From NCBI GenBank assembly GCA_019914995.1, contig CM034133.1, forward strand, positions 7,024,495 through 7,088,494: 64,000 bases of DNA, in the 5' to 3' direction. The position numbers were made by a program, and so were the translations under genes. This DNA is from Acanthochlamys bracteata. Taxonomy: Eukaryota; Streptophyta; Magnoliopsida; Pandanales; Velloziaceae. Shown here piece by piece: positions 47,401 to 60,079 of this stretch; position 1 is the stretch's first letter, and each line of letters begins with the position of its first letter. The notes beneath the pieces are model-generated. The model saw nothing but the letters and a program-made list of their open reading frames with translations, was not told the origin of the DNA and made no database searches.

Positions 47401-48458
47401 TAAGGCCCCATTTGGTCCCTTGGAGAAGCTAGAGAACTTTGTAGGAATCCTGCAAACTTTTCTGATGTTTTGGTCTGTCTAGTATTTGAAAGGAGTTCTT
47501 AAATATTTTCTAAATTTTAATAAAATAATAATTAATTTTAGGATCTTATGTGTTTAGCTTCATTAACTCCTATGATCATGTTTTACTTCGAAATCTGCAA
47601 TCTGTTCAACTAAAAAAAATCTTATTTCGTGTCTAGGGCTCTGTACATGATGCCTCTATAAATTTTTTATAACTGGGATTTACTCTTTATGCATCGGATT
47701 CCAATAAACTGTTCACTATGGATAAGTTCGTTATGCATAATAGAAAGTGCTGGCACTTAACTGTAACGTTGTTACTAACTGCAATTGAATCAATAAATGA
47801 AGAACACAACCTGATATTGGAAAATAGATAAAAGCATACATATTCCAGGTTGTAAGTTGATCACTTGTCTGCAATACGATAGCACCTTGACTCGATAGAT
47901 TAATTTTATTTATTTATTTATTTATTACAATTACTACTAGTAGTATTATTGTTTGTTGTTTGTATTTCAGGAAAGATAAGATAGTTATACTAGTTTGAGC
48001 TGTTATCATAGTTCTGTTTCATTCTCGCAAAGGATGCAACCATAATTCAGATGTCAACTCAAGGGAGAAATTGTTGCATAACTTTTCAGCACTTTTGCAT
48101 TTCCAATCTTTTCATATGTGATTGTTCATATCTTCAAATTGCAACGCCATGCCCCATGTATTAGTTTAATCATCAACTTGTTGAAGAGAAACAACTTTTG
48201 CCTTGACGATATTTTGCAGACACTGTGCTAGGGAATGTGAGAAAGCTCAAGGTCAATATGATCAATCTCATTTTTGAGAAATTTTCTCATTGCAGTAACT
48301 AACAGCTATGGTAATTGTTTGTAGATAAAGTAGTAGAACCTAGGGCAAATAATTGTTCTCAGCATCATCCAAGCAATTGGTTTGTTGCTGGTGATGACGA
48401 TGACGATGAGGATGGGGTTGAGCTTTATGTTCAGACGACGCCTCAATATTATGACTAG
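44402..48458 (+). CDS. RAD9: RAD9 checkpoint clamp subunit, 8 exons, 453 aa
   Basis: RAD9 forms the 9-1-1 (RAD9-RAD1-HUS1) ring loaded at DNA damage in the nucleus. Exons: 44402-44807, 45547-45798, 45902-46017, 46696-46760, 46907-47148, 47225-47339, 48220-48251, 48325-48458. All have GT-AG borders and phase is kept throughout, giving 453 aa, near the plant RAD9 length. The PCNA-like part (about 1-290) has LKTMSRGVTCLARVGSEL, SVLLKSVCSVLRTP, TYRISCNVEPEIQHLSLDR, FRSYVDP, THTQLWIDPEEEFLQY-like segments, FFEKAGEPILMAPRFGLDD and LVLATMLVSQL. The tail is polar and ends HHPSNWF then an acidic DDDDDED run. Residues 74-80 are a Q7 tract. No stop or frameshift. The 32-nt exon 7 is small but keeps frame. 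The promoter is adjacent to a retroelement LTR. Confidence 0.95.
44622..44642 (+). repeat. CAG/CAA repeat in RAD9 exon 1 (Q7)
   Basis: In-frame glutamine codons at residues 74-80, in an expanded loop (SSSSE-Q7-LRERSREEDG) of the first PCNA-like domain where I recall a shorter segment in other plant RAD9 proteins. Confidence 0.85.
47902..47928. repeat. (ATTT)n microsatellite in RAD9 intron 6
   Basis: About five TTTA units. Confidence 0.8.
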
Positions 48459-50819
48459 TAGTAGATGTTCCTTGATGGAAGGTTTGTTTTTCTCCATCCC
48501 AAGATATGGTTATAATTCATTTAATTCATTTCAAACGCTTCTTTCTTTTGAAAGGCATCAATAATTTTATTATGATTGTATTGTTAGAATCTGTTATTGT
48601 AACTTTGTAGTTTATCAGGTCTATATATTGATGCATTTCTTAAATAGTGCATTCCTAACTCTAAATGCAAAGATCAAACAACCAATTATATCTGAAGTTT
48701 ACACTCCTTTTGGAAATGGTTGGTCATGCAATAAGAGTAGAAAGTGTCTCTTTTTATCGTATGATATGCTGCTTTATTTGCTTTATCATGTCTATAATTC
48801 TAAGAATAGCTGACCTTCAAACTTCTGATGCAATTCAGGCATACTTTGGAATGGTCGACAACTTGTTGTGTTAACTTCACGCTTCACCATATTCTCACAG
48901 ATAATAATGATTATGGGTACGAGATCCAAACTCCAGCTGAAGCAAACCTAGAATTGCTCCCTTTTCCCTGACCAAGTCACCTCATCAATACCAGTATATG
49001 ATTTTAGTTGTCCTGCACATAGGTAAATGTTCCTTGTACCTAACATTCCAGTATATGAAATGTAAAAGGAGATCGATCTTGAACTTTGTTCCATGAACTG
49101 AAGAAAAAAGGTTTGAAATTTAGATATGCTAGAATGGAGCAAACTCCTATTAACCGATCGTTCTCTTTTCGTAATGCTACCAACAGAAGTTAGAAGCAAG
49201 GTAGTACTGTTTTAGAAGCTGCAGGTTTCTTGCTTCTTTGTGTCACTCTTCTCTAGCTTCAACTTAGCTGTATATAAGAGATGTTTAATTAGATGTTAGA
49301 AGCCATTAGATTAATGCCTAGAAAATGCCATGAATTTTTTCTTGTTTTCATATCCAACTAAGAAAGTTGTGCAAATTTAACTATGAACATTGAAAATCAC
49401 CAGATGTGCACAAGATAAGCTGTACTAAACTACTTGTTTTGATCTCATGGGCTTGGCGGGGCAGTAGCTACATGTCATCGTGAAAGTCATCTATGGATAC
49501 CGTTCAGAAGTTCCTGAAGTCAAAGTTTATCATGTTTCTTTCTGGAGGAATCCCGTCAGGCTAACTACTCTGAAAGCCTTTATGACACAATTTTCAATTG
49601 ATCTACATCTATGCTATACTACATAGTAGTTTCATGTATCTGGAGAACCATCGAGTCATTCAACGGAATGCATGTACTTTTTTATTATCTCTTTTAACGT
49701 ATTTAGGAAGCTTCCGTTCTGAAAAGCACAATTTGTTAGTAACTTGTACATGCCGAAACAACAATTACTGTACAAGGTGCACAGGTTCTTCAGTTGTAGT
49801 AAGCAGTTCATGGAAGAGTTTGATTACTAGGAATTTGAAGGGCATTCCCAAATGCAATAAAAAGGATTTGTCATTGCTGTTCTACAACTTTTGCACGAAG
49901 ATTTGACGTATTCCGAATGTAGTTGTTTGCAGCATTGATATTCAAAACCAAAACAATCTTTTTTCATTTCTAAATAAATAGGATATGTTAGCTGCTCATT
50001 TTAGCCGTTACCATATGTAGCTATTCATCAGATGAGGTATAGTTTTAGAAATTTTTGCAGGCCCAGTTTACTGCAGCAAATAGAATAACCAATGTGGCTT
50101 ATTTATTGGGAGGAAGGAGTAAGGTTTCCTTTGGTTCGATGATAGTCAATAGTTTGCAACAGTAATATTCAGAAAGAATTTCTTACTTCATTTTTTCGAT
50201 GAATTTTAAGTATTATCAACTGACACCTAAATACTGCACAAAAATTATATATGTAGATTTTGTATTGTTAAAAGAACAAAAAAATTGCAAGAATGATTTG
50301 AGACCAAAACTTACTATCTAATCTTGAAAGCTGAACTTTATTCATCTAAGGGCTTTTTCACTGAAACTCAGTCTCAAATGAATTTCTCATGAAATAAGTC
50401 TGAAAGTAAGTTTTTAGTTTTCATAAATGAGCTTGATATGAAGTGATCGGAGCATTTGAACATAATAATTTCTATGAAATAGAAGTCAATTAAAATATTA
50501 TGTTTTGTTAAATATTGTTTATGAATGTTTAAAACAAAATATTGAACTTTCTATTTACTTCTACCAATAGAAACGAATATAGTAACTCTTTTATTAGTTC
50601 TTTAAACATGCTTTCTCGACACTTTCAAAAGCCATTCTTTATATTTTTCACTAAGGTGCAGTGAATAACCTATATAAGAAAAAAGAGAAATAAATAAACA
50701 AATAAATCAATCAATTTTCTGGTTATAAAACTGTTTTAGTTAATTAATTAAATGAAAATACTAATTAATAATGATGGTACAAAAGAGTTTTAGTATGAAC
50801 TATAATCAATTTAACAATA

Positions 50820-50851
<32 letters not shown>

Positions 50852-51460
50852 AAAGAAAGAAATATGAGAATTATGAGTTAGAAATATAGTCATAAAATTT
50901 CAGCTTAATCGGATCACGAATTCACCTATATCCGATCACTTGATCAAAATAACAACAAGTAATAAAATTTAAAAATATATATATTCTATTATTTTTGTCA
51001 TCTCGATTAAGTGCACGGATAAAAATAAATTCTTGATCTGATTGAGTAAAAATTTTGTAAATAAATTTTTAATTTATAATTTTTCATACCTAACGGTAGA
51101 GATTGAATTTGAGATTCACTTCGATCATAAATAAGAAAGAGTGTTCAAAAATAGTTTTAAAAAAAAAGTTCTGCTATTCCTTATATATAATATATATAAT
51201 ATTTTATGCGTTATGCATTAAAGAGTAGAGGAAGATTAGTCTGAGGTATGGCTGTGAGTGAGCTAGCACGTATGTAGTATACAGCTGGAAGATGAGGACG
51301 TCGGAGACCATTTATTTAGAAGAACGCGGAGATGCATCCCGGTCCTCAACACTTTCTTACTTATTTAGTAGGGGGCCAGTATCTCTTATCTCTACTCCCT
51401 CCTTAATCGTAGTTTACGTGCTCTCCACTAAGAAACCGCGTTTTCCCTAATTCCTAACAT
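48459..51460. other. RAD9 3' UTR and intergenic, no gene supported
   Basis: The first few hundred bases probably hold the RAD9 3' UTR. The short frames further on (for example 49598-49906) have no recognised motif. A (TA)n tract lies at 50828-50852. Confidence 0.5.
50828..50852. repeat. (TA)n microsatellite
   Basis: About twelve TA units. Confidence 0.9.
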
Positions 51461-51464
51461 TTCG

Positions 51465-51715
51465 GATGCGTTCGAAATTTTTTATGAAATAAAATTTTTT
51501 TTAAAAAAAAAATTACTTTTTTTATTTTTAAAAAATGAATTTTATTTTATTTATTTTTAAAAAAATAAAAATATGTAATAAAAAAATTTTACTATAATAA
51601 ATTTTTATATATTTAAAAATTTTAAATCAATTTTTTAAATATTTATAAAATATATATTAAAAAATATAAAATAAAAAAAATTTAAAAATCAGCCTCTATA
51701 ACTCATTTCCTAATA
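51465..51715. mobile_element. AT-rich MITE-like sequence
   Basis: GGATGCGTTCGAAATTTTTT followed by AT-rich body with ATATGTAATAAAAAAATTTTACTA, the same layout as copies at 52480 and 55405. Ends approximate. Confidence 0.4.
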
Positions 51716-52479
51716 TTACTTTTTAAGAAAAAATAGAAACTCTGGAAAAAGAATTTACTGATGTTTTTTACTAAAACTTTCGATTTTTTACTAAATAGAG
51801 ACAAGTGAAATTGCACTTTGCGTTTCCTAAAGTTTCAATTAATTGGGTATAACTGTATAAGATATCTCACTTTTGAGTTTAGTTACTTTAAGGTTAGCTT
51901 TGCACTAATACTAATTACCTAACCTTAGTTTAAACTTTCTACTAAGCTCTTTCATTTTCTTTTCTATTTTGTATTTATGTTGACGCGGACGAAGCGTGTA
52001 GGGTTACACGAAAGGCAAACTAGATGAACAACTTTATAAAATGTTTTTAAAAAAATTGGATACACCTAATGGTTAGTGCATGCTTGGCGTTTGTTGGTTA
52101 AATATTTTTAATAATTTTTATAGAATTTTTTTCAGAAAGTTTTTTATATAAAATTTTATTTTTTAGATAAAGCATTTAAGCTGATTTTCTTAAATGCTTT
52201 AAACATAAATTTTGTAAAATCTTTTTATTTTAAGTAATCTAAACGATTATTTAATAGTGTACAAGTGCTTTTGTATTTTCATTTCAATTTTTTTAAAAAA
52301 ATTTCTATAATATTTTATTTCAAAGAAAAAATATATATGATTATATATACATAATTTTAATTATTTGTATATTTACATATAATTTTTCTTAAAAATCTTT
52401 AAAAGAATTTTTATAAAAAATATTTTATTTTAAGTAACTTTAAACATTTCTGCATCATTTTTAGGCATTTAAAGGAAGT

Positions 52480-52690
52480 ATTTGAAAGTGATTTTGATAA
52501 AAAAAATTTAAAATAGAAAAAATTTTTAATTTTTTTTAAAAATAAAATTTTTTATATTTAAAAAATAATAAAAATATATAATAAAAAAATTTACTATGTA
52601 TATTTTTTTATATTTTAAAATACTCATAAAAATATATTTAAAATTATTAAAATTAAAATTATTTTAAAATAAGTAATGCAGACGTCTCCT
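52480..52690. mobile_element. AT-rich MITE-like sequence
   Basis: Starts GTATTTGAAAGTGATTTTGA and contains ATATAATAAAAAAATTTACTATG. Same family as 40801 and 55405. Ends approximate. Confidence 0.5.
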
Positions 52691-53060
52691 AAATACTAAA
52701 TTCAAATTTTAAAATGAGACACACAGTATGTAATTTTCTCTAGTAAATTAAGTATGAAAAAGCTTTTTCTTTCTTCGGAAACCACACTCTTATAACCCGC
52801 CTTTCACGCCCTTGCTATGAACCGGCTGTAATGTGATAAACACTTTGTACTTCTACACCAAATCTCCAAGTCAACTGCCACAAACGTAATTAGCCCCCAA
52901 CCCCAAGCCCATTTCCCCTAACCTTCTCTTCTGTTTACTCTTTTCCTTCTCACCCACCTCTCCTTCTTACTTCCCCATCTCTTTCTCTACATTCACAAGT
53001 CTTCTTTCCTCCATAATACCATATATCACAGGAAAACTTTCTCAATCAATTAGCACAACC

Positions 53061-53408
53061 ATGGTTTCGACGAAATCGATTCTTGTTATCTCGATTCTCG
53101 CGATCTGGGTTACATCAACGATTGCTTTGAAAGACAGCAGCACTAGTTTTATGGTAGGTTGGGTTCCTGACAAGAAACCCGACTGCAAAGGAACGATTGC
53201 TGACTGTGAATCTGAGGAAGAGTTCGATCTTGGTTCTGAGATCAACCGGCGAGTCCTCGCAACGAGCAGCTACATCAGCTATGGCGCGCTTAGGCGTGAC
53301 AGCACCCCGTGCTCTCGCCGCGGAGCAAGCTACTACAATTGTCGACCGGGAGCGCAGAGGAACCCTTACCGCCGTGGTTGTTCGAGAATCACACAGTGCC
53401 GGGGTTAG
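53061..53408 (+). CDS. RALF-type secreted peptide preproprotein
   Basis: Intronless, 115 aa precursor of a rapid alkalinization factor: a secreted peptide hormone that binds CrRLK1L receptors such as FERONIA with LLG co-receptors. Residues 1-22 are a hydrophobic signal peptide. An acidic pro-region with two Cys (42, 49) is followed by RRVL (63-66), the subtilase S1P cleavage site, so the mature peptide starts at A67. Then come YISYGAL (71-77) for receptor binding and four Cys (84, 94, 107, 113) that form two disulfides. GASYYNCRPGAQRNPYRRGC is typical of the RALF1/22/23/33 group. The ATG has a good context (ACCATGG). All key residues are present. A likely 3' UTR follows. It is a single copy here with no partner genes. 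Confidence 0.96.
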   Translation: MVSTKSILVISILAIWVTSTIALKDSSTSFMVGWVPDKKPDCKGTIADCESEEEFDLGSEINRRVLATSSYISYGALRRDSTPCSRRGASYYNCRPGAQRNPYRRGCSRITQCRG

Positions 53409-56400
53409 ATTGCTTTTACTTGCGAATTTGTTTCTTATTATTGCTTGAAGATGGTGGTGAATTGTTATTAATTATTATTATTACTGTTGTTGGAAACTGG
53501 AAAAAAATTGTTAGCTTGGTTGGTTTTTGGGCGTATTGGGAATAGTTTGTTGTTGTTCTCCTTGTTGTTTGTTGTTGTAATTTGTTGTTTTTACTATATA
53601 CTTGGTTATGTTAAGTCAATTTGGTTTCTACTTGTGTTGATTACGCAGATCTGTGGTTAAAGGTCTTACTACTACCTGATTTATGAGCAAATTATTTTTT
53701 CTTCAACGTTTAGAAATTACTAAGAAGAAAAATAAAATAAAGGCTTGCTCCGCTATCACAAGCTTCTACAGCTGTCCTCGAGGCACACTTGCCATCCCTG
53801 CACATCAGCTATAGCATCAGTAAAGCAGCAGCTTAAGGAATTGCTTGCTGGTGCATTGAGATGCGGCGATGGTTTATTTTTGGGCATTTTTTATTGTTGA
53901 ATGAAAACGGATTGCTAGGTTGATTTTGACATTAAAAAAGTATCAGTATTTTATATGATTGATGGCTGTTGATATGACGATTAATTTTCTTAGCTGTATG
54001 TGTGTGGGCAATATGTATACCAAAATTTTCTATCTTTTCTTTTAATTTGTGGAATAAAAGAACTGAAGAGTGCTGCTTGCTTATGCTTTCAATCGCTTGT
54101 CAAATATGATGGTTAATCTGAAAGTTGGGGATAATTATTCTGTAACTGTGTGCCTCCTATATATGTTGTAAGGCTAGGAAATAATGATGATTGATGTATG
54201 CCGAGTGCAGTTATATGGTTGTTTGTTGGTTAAATAACTCTGAAGAAATTGAAATTTTATAACTCTGAAAAAATTGAAAATTTGCTGATTGTTCTTTTTT
54301 ACGTTTTCTTAAGTATAAGAATAGGATCACAATGATTTCCCCTGTTGTTGTCGACCTCATTCTAGCACAATGGTTAGAGAATTGTGTTCTTTTATAGTTG
54401 CTGCTGCTGTCCAAGGAGAACTTGTGATTTTCTTTGAGCAACTTGTTCTCTTCGTATAATTAGAGTTGCTGTTCGAGTTTCTCTGGTCACAATTGTGGTA
54501 ACTGTAATTGGATTGGTGGATATGTGATTGCGAGTTTGCTGTCTTATAAACAGCCAAAAAGAAAAACCATAAATTTTATTTATTTGTGCTGACCCCTTTG
54601 TTGGAAATTATGTTACACCTTTGGGATTGCTTTTGGGGGGGCTTTCATGTGCTTTTCAAGCCCAAAAAAGCTTTGCACAGTGCTCAGATTCAAATATTTG
54701 GACGATAAGGATGAAAACGCCATGAAATTATTATATGTATAAAGTTTTTTTTTCAAAAAGCCTTGACAAAATTTTCTGAAAAGCTTTTTTATTTAAAAAA
54801 GTCTATTGAATTGATTCTCAGCTCTTCCTTAATTCTTCTTGTTCAGGTTGCTGATTTTGTTCTTTGGTAATCATTGTCATGTGAGTGGGATTTAGGTCGA
54901 TGGTATTTGTGAATAATGATTGGTCACATTAGTTGATCGTTTCTGTATGCCTAGAGATTGATGAATGCTAATATACTAATCTCTACTTTAGCTGTGTGAT
55001 GATTATAGTTCAATCTCTGACTTACCCAGCATTGAAATGAAAGGTAATGGTGCATTCTTGTTCTTTCTTTTCTTCTATTGGAAATAATAGATTTGCAAGG
55101 ACCTTTGTTATTATATTTTACTTGCAGGTTGTGCCATAAAGAGATATTCTGGTTTAGTTTGACATATTGAGAAGTTGCATTTGTGTGGTTGGTTGTGATA
55201 AGGGTGTTTTTTTATCCTTCTTACATTCATATGGTCAACATGTTAGTATCTCCAATTCATACATTGACTGTATATGCTGCCTATGTGCTTCTTGTTCACT
55301 TTTCTTTTTTTTTTTTTTGATTGAACCTTGTTGAAGTTCTACTATTAGAACTCTTAATTAGTTGCAGTCTGGTCGACTCTTTGTGTGTGCTTGTTTATTC
55401 GATTAAGGGGGCATTAGTGAGTGATGTTGAAATAGAACTTTTCTGAGATAGAAAATATTTTTTTTTAAAAATGAGTTTTACGTTTTTTATCTAAAAAAAT
55501 AATTAAAATATGTATTAAAAAGATTTTATTATGTAAACATTCTTAAATTTTTAATAACTTTGTAGATATTTATAAAAAATATATTGAAAAATATAAAATT
55601 AAAAATTAAAAAATTATTTTTGAAATAATCAATGTAAATTATGACATATGACTTCAAAGTCTCTGCACCGCTCTTGTTGGATTTTTCATATTGCAATGTT
55701 GCTTGCTTTCTCCAGCTGTTTTTCTGAAACTTTATAAATTATGTTGGTTCGAATTTATAATTGATTCGCACTTGGTGTTCCAATTAATTGCATCTGATTG
55801 GGTTTAATAATAATTCATAATTGCTTTGTGCATTTGGTTCGTCGGGGATTGTTTAAGCTGGGAGTATAATTTGGTTGCAAAGCCAGTTTGCTCTATGAAA
55901 CTAAAGGTAGAGGAAAGAACTACGAAGAGTGTTTCTGATTCAGAAGGCGAGCTAAAAATGTCAGTTAGAAGGAAGCAAGACAAAAGTGGTGTTTACGAGT
56001 ATTGACTCATTTTTATTTTAATTTATAATTTTTAATAAATTTTTTATAATTTTATAATTTTTAAAAATTTAAAAATTATAAAATTTTTGTATTAAAATTA
56101 TGATATTTTAAATTTAGATTATTTTTTCAAAAATTGTCCCATATCTCCAAACTCACCTAGAAGGCTAGAAGAATGAAATGGGTGAGATCGTATAGGGATG
56201 GGCTACGCCTGCATAATGTAGAGCAATCTGCTCTCTATAGAAGATTCAAAGTATGACTACGCCAAAGCAAAATCATATACGTCTACGTGTATCACTTCAA
56301 GCACGTGTGAATTTATGCTTTTGCTTGCTGTATATTACAAGTTACTAGGCTATTACTGTTGAGGCACAGTCTACATCTTCAAATTACAATGCAATAATAT

Positions 56401-56566
56401 AAACGGAGCAACTGACAGCAAAGCAGGGTTATGATCCAAAATTGATTCACTTTAACAAAAATGTAGAGCATTAACGGTGTGTCGTAGATGAAGGATTCAT
56501 AAACTAGAGGAAGTAGAATAGAAACAACAAATATATAAGAAAGAAGAAAGGAAAGAAGAAAATTTT
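53409..56566. other. RALF 3' UTR and intergenic
   Basis: No further gene seen. Contains a poly-T run near 55304 and an AT-rich MITE-like copy (55405-55650). Short frames have no recognised motifs. Confidence 0.5.
55405..55650. mobile_element. AT-rich MITE-like sequence
   Basis: AAGGGGGCATTAGTGAGTGA start, then AAAAAGATTTTATTATGTAA in the middle, as in the other AT-rich copies. Ends approximate. Confidence 0.45.
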
Positions 56567-57643
56567 GATTGTGTTTGGATGAATTAGTAAAGGTAAAAAA
56601 TATAAGAGTAAATTGTGTTTGGATGGAAGAATAATGGAAGAGAAATTGTGAGAAAAAGATAAAAATGTCATTTTCTTGTTTATGTATTTTCAAAATAATT
56701 GTATTCACTTTTTATTTCTAAATATTTGGGCCTCATAAATAACTTATTTTTAAATTATTAAATAAGTGCTTAACGTATGTAATTGTTTATAAAAAATAAA
56801 TTCTTTGATTTTCTTGGTGAATATGATAATCGGAGTACCATAAATTTTTATCATGTTTTCATACTTCGACCTTATCCAATTCAAGTAGATCCATATATTT
56901 TTATTTTGTGGTGAAGGTTTAGTCATACAATGATACTTCATTTTTAATATAATATGTCATATTTTAGAGTAATAAACATGTCATTTTTATATAGCATAAG
57001 CATAAGGTTTCTAGATAAATAAAAGAAGTTTGGTTGATCTAAATATTCATGGAATATCAGAAAACATTCTGCAACTTGTAGATCCATGACCAACAAGTTA
57101 CAAATTCTGATCACTCCAATTTATGCTAGTCAATCAGCTAAAAAAGCCTAGTCAATTAAGCAAACTAGATTATTTCACAATCTATAGAATCACAAATGAT
57201 ATTTCAAAATATATTTGAAAAAGAGTGGCACATGGTAGCACCCCCACAGCAATGTTCCTAACAATTAACATCAAAATAAAACCAAACAAACTAAAATTCT
57301 TTCCAAACAGCACGTAATGAAGCAAAAAAATATCGACAACGACACCACAAATCCTAACACAGCAGTAAATGAAAGGTGCGTAATATTACATATGTCGTAA
57401 GCACAATAAACCATACATGAAGACTAGCACTATTGGAAATTCCAGTAATGATCTTAACTCTGTAGGATTTCTCATAAGAAAAAGATAACACTGTCGATGA
57501 AGGTGATCTTCAAACCCAAATTCAATTAAGAGAATAACGATCTCATCACCTGACAGTAGAGGGGTTTCCTTACATGGGGCAAAGTTGGTAATAGTTTGAG
57601 CAACTTGTATGATAGCCTCAATTATTTTGTCTACGCCAGCACT

Positions 57644-59039
57644 TAGGGGTGGCAATATATGACCCGATCCGAAAATTCAATCCAAAATCGATCTGTTTAA
57701 TCAGGGTTAGGATTAGAAATTTTGATCCGTATAAATATATGGGTTGGGTTAAGATTGAACGAATTTGATCCGGTTATTAAATGGGTCGACCCGGATTAAC
57801 CCGAAATTGACCCACCAATTCGAAATATTATCTTTTGAAGGAACAATTTTTTATTTTTTCTTACCGTATAATAAAATATTGGCAACAAAAATAATCGATA
57901 ATAATTATTTACAAACTATTAAATTATATTGTATTTATAATTAATTCTTTATTTTTATATCTTAGTAAAATAGTGTAAGATGAAAATTATAATATTATCG
58001 AAAGTATTACTATGTAGATAGTTTTAATGACGAATTTAGATTTCGTATAAAGATTTTTATGAAAATTTTATTACATAGATATATTTGTCAAAATTTTATT
58101 GAAATTATTAATATATTTTATAATCATAAGTTCAGCTATTATCATATATTTTTAAAAATAAAAATAATAATTTTTTTTTATATTTGAAGGACCGATGAAG
58201 ATATTAAGAAATGCATATTTTGTCGGACATAATTATATCTCGTCAGTAAAAATATCGTGCACTTTCATTCGACTAATCTTACAATTTCGCTAAAGCTTAA
58301 AAATGTAAAATTAATAATTTTAATTATTAAATGGGTCGATCCGAATTTGACCCGGTTATTAGTAGGTTGGGTTAGGATTAATAATTTTGACTCGTATAAA
58401 TTCATGGGTTTAAGGGTGGCAATATGGGTTCATGGGTCGGTTCCGGGTCGATCCATATAATAACCGGATCAAAATTGTTCAACCCTAATCCGACCCATTT
58501 ATTTATATGGGTCAAAATTGTCAACTCTAACCCAACCTATTTATAACCGGATCAAATTCGGATCGACCCATTTAATAATTAAATTATTAAATAAAAATTA
58601 TAAATATTAATTTTTAATAATAATATATCAAAATTATTAATTATGATATATTTATAAAAAAAAATATTAATTTTGACAAATTTATAAATTAAATAAAAAT
58701 TAGTTAATATTAAGATAAATTAAAAATATATATATACAAAATAAATTTAAATTTTTGTCTTTTTTTTCTAATTATTAAGTAATATATACTATATAAATAG
58801 TTATACGGGTTAAACGGGTCATTTTCGGATCAACCCGAACCCGTTTAAATTTTTCGGGTCATTTTCAGGTTGACCCGAAATCGATCCAAACCCGACTAAA
58901 GCTTGACCCAACATGACATTTTCGGGTCGGGTTGAAATTTGTCACCCCTACATGGGTTGGGTTAGGGTTGAACGAATTTGATCCGGTTATTAAATGAGTC
59001 GACCCGAAACTGACCCACCAACCCATATTGCCACCCCTA
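57644..59039. mobile_element. hAT-type MITE with 8-bp TSD CCAGCACT, hosting another MITE
   Basis: Ends are TAGGGGTGGCAATATATGAC and, on the other strand, TAGGGGTGGCAATATGGGTT. Flanks CCAGCACT at 57636-57643 and 59040-59047 are identical. About 848 bp without the inner element. Non-coding. Confidence 0.95.
58411..58950. mobile_element. inner hAT-type MITE with 8-bp TSD CATGGGTT
   Basis: 540 bp. Starts TAAGGGTGGCAATATGGG and ends TTTGTCACCCCTA. Flanks CATGGGTT at 58403-58410 and 58951-58958 are identical. Same family as its host MITE. Confidence 0.95.
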
Positions 59040-60079
59040 CCAGCACTCGTACCTGCTTTTGTTTTTTATTTCCTAATCCTAAACGAAGTACCCTCCATAG
59101 TTAATAAGTGGAGATCAATATATGCATGTGCTGATCGTTTTCAGTATCCTGACTCATGATATGAAAATCCTCTAATCAATAGGATGTGCAGAAACCAATT
59201 CATTTATTTCTTGAATTCTATTTTCAGATTGCTCTCTGTTCAAACTATCTCTTATTTCAACAAAATTTGCAACTCTATCGCCTCCATATAGGATATCAAT
59301 TTATCATAAGGAAGAGAAAATGACTTGTTTCTCCATTCAACAGCTTTAGAATTGTGCTACAATTGAAATAACAAAATCACATTATTAGAAGATGAGTTCA
59401 ATAAAATATACAAGTCTATACTTTTTCAAATGAAATAATTGAAGAAGAAATATACCTGAATTAATTCTTCCCAAACAGTAGGCTCAGCATTAAACTTGCA
59501 CATAGTACGGTTCTAAGCAAATCCACTAAGACCACCATTAAATATATCCCATGCTGGAACAGATTTTTTTTAAAATTTACTTAATACAATCTTGAAGTTT
59601 GTCTTTATCTAATATTTTATCTTCAAATAATACTTTCATCTCCTTAAGCATAATATCATATGCGTGTGTCGTGAAGGTTCCATTGACCCGATTTCCCATA
59701 TTATTTTGATAAAGTAAAGCATCAATAAGAGCATAATCCATAACCGAAGTCCATACAAGATGAACTTGGCTCCCAGCACTTGCCTATCTCTTTAGTGACA
59801 CCTTGACGTCTTTATATCCATATAGAAAAACACATACAATAAAATAATTAATTTATCAAGTGGTGAAAATACTAAAGCAATATCTAAATGTATGATATCA
59901 CACGTACGAAATATAATGTCAATCATATATGGCAGTCAATAATATAATTCATATATCATAGTTAATATTTTATAAACGTCATAGGAATATACTATTTGAA
60001 ATATACATATAATAAGACATTACTCTTCAATATAATTCCTCCACATAGCTTGAGCAATTTGATCCCTGATTGACTCTTC

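Larger units (their letters stand above)
57386..59760 (-). pseudogene. Harbinger Myb/SANT-like partner protein, broken by hAT MITEs
   Basis: ORF2 of PIF/Harbinger elements, a DNA-binding partner of the transposase. From about 59740: MDYALIDALLYQNNMGNRVN, GTFTTHAYDIMLKEMK, DKDKLQD, FNGGLSGFA and CKFNAEPTVWEELIQ. Near 59345-59260: AVEWRNKSFSLPYDKLISY. The C-terminal part (57655-57386) reads SAGVDKIIEAIIQ and LSGDEIVILLIEF, HRQCYLFLMRNPTELRSLL. The MITE at 57644-59039 is inserted at the codons for SAG, so it splits the gene. Stops are present elsewhere as well. Confidence 0.8.

Noticed and set aside
47401..47560. possible MITE fragment in RAD9 intron 6 (GGCCCCATTTGGTCCC)
   Set aside because: The start resembles a transposon terminus, but no matching inverted end or target duplication was found.
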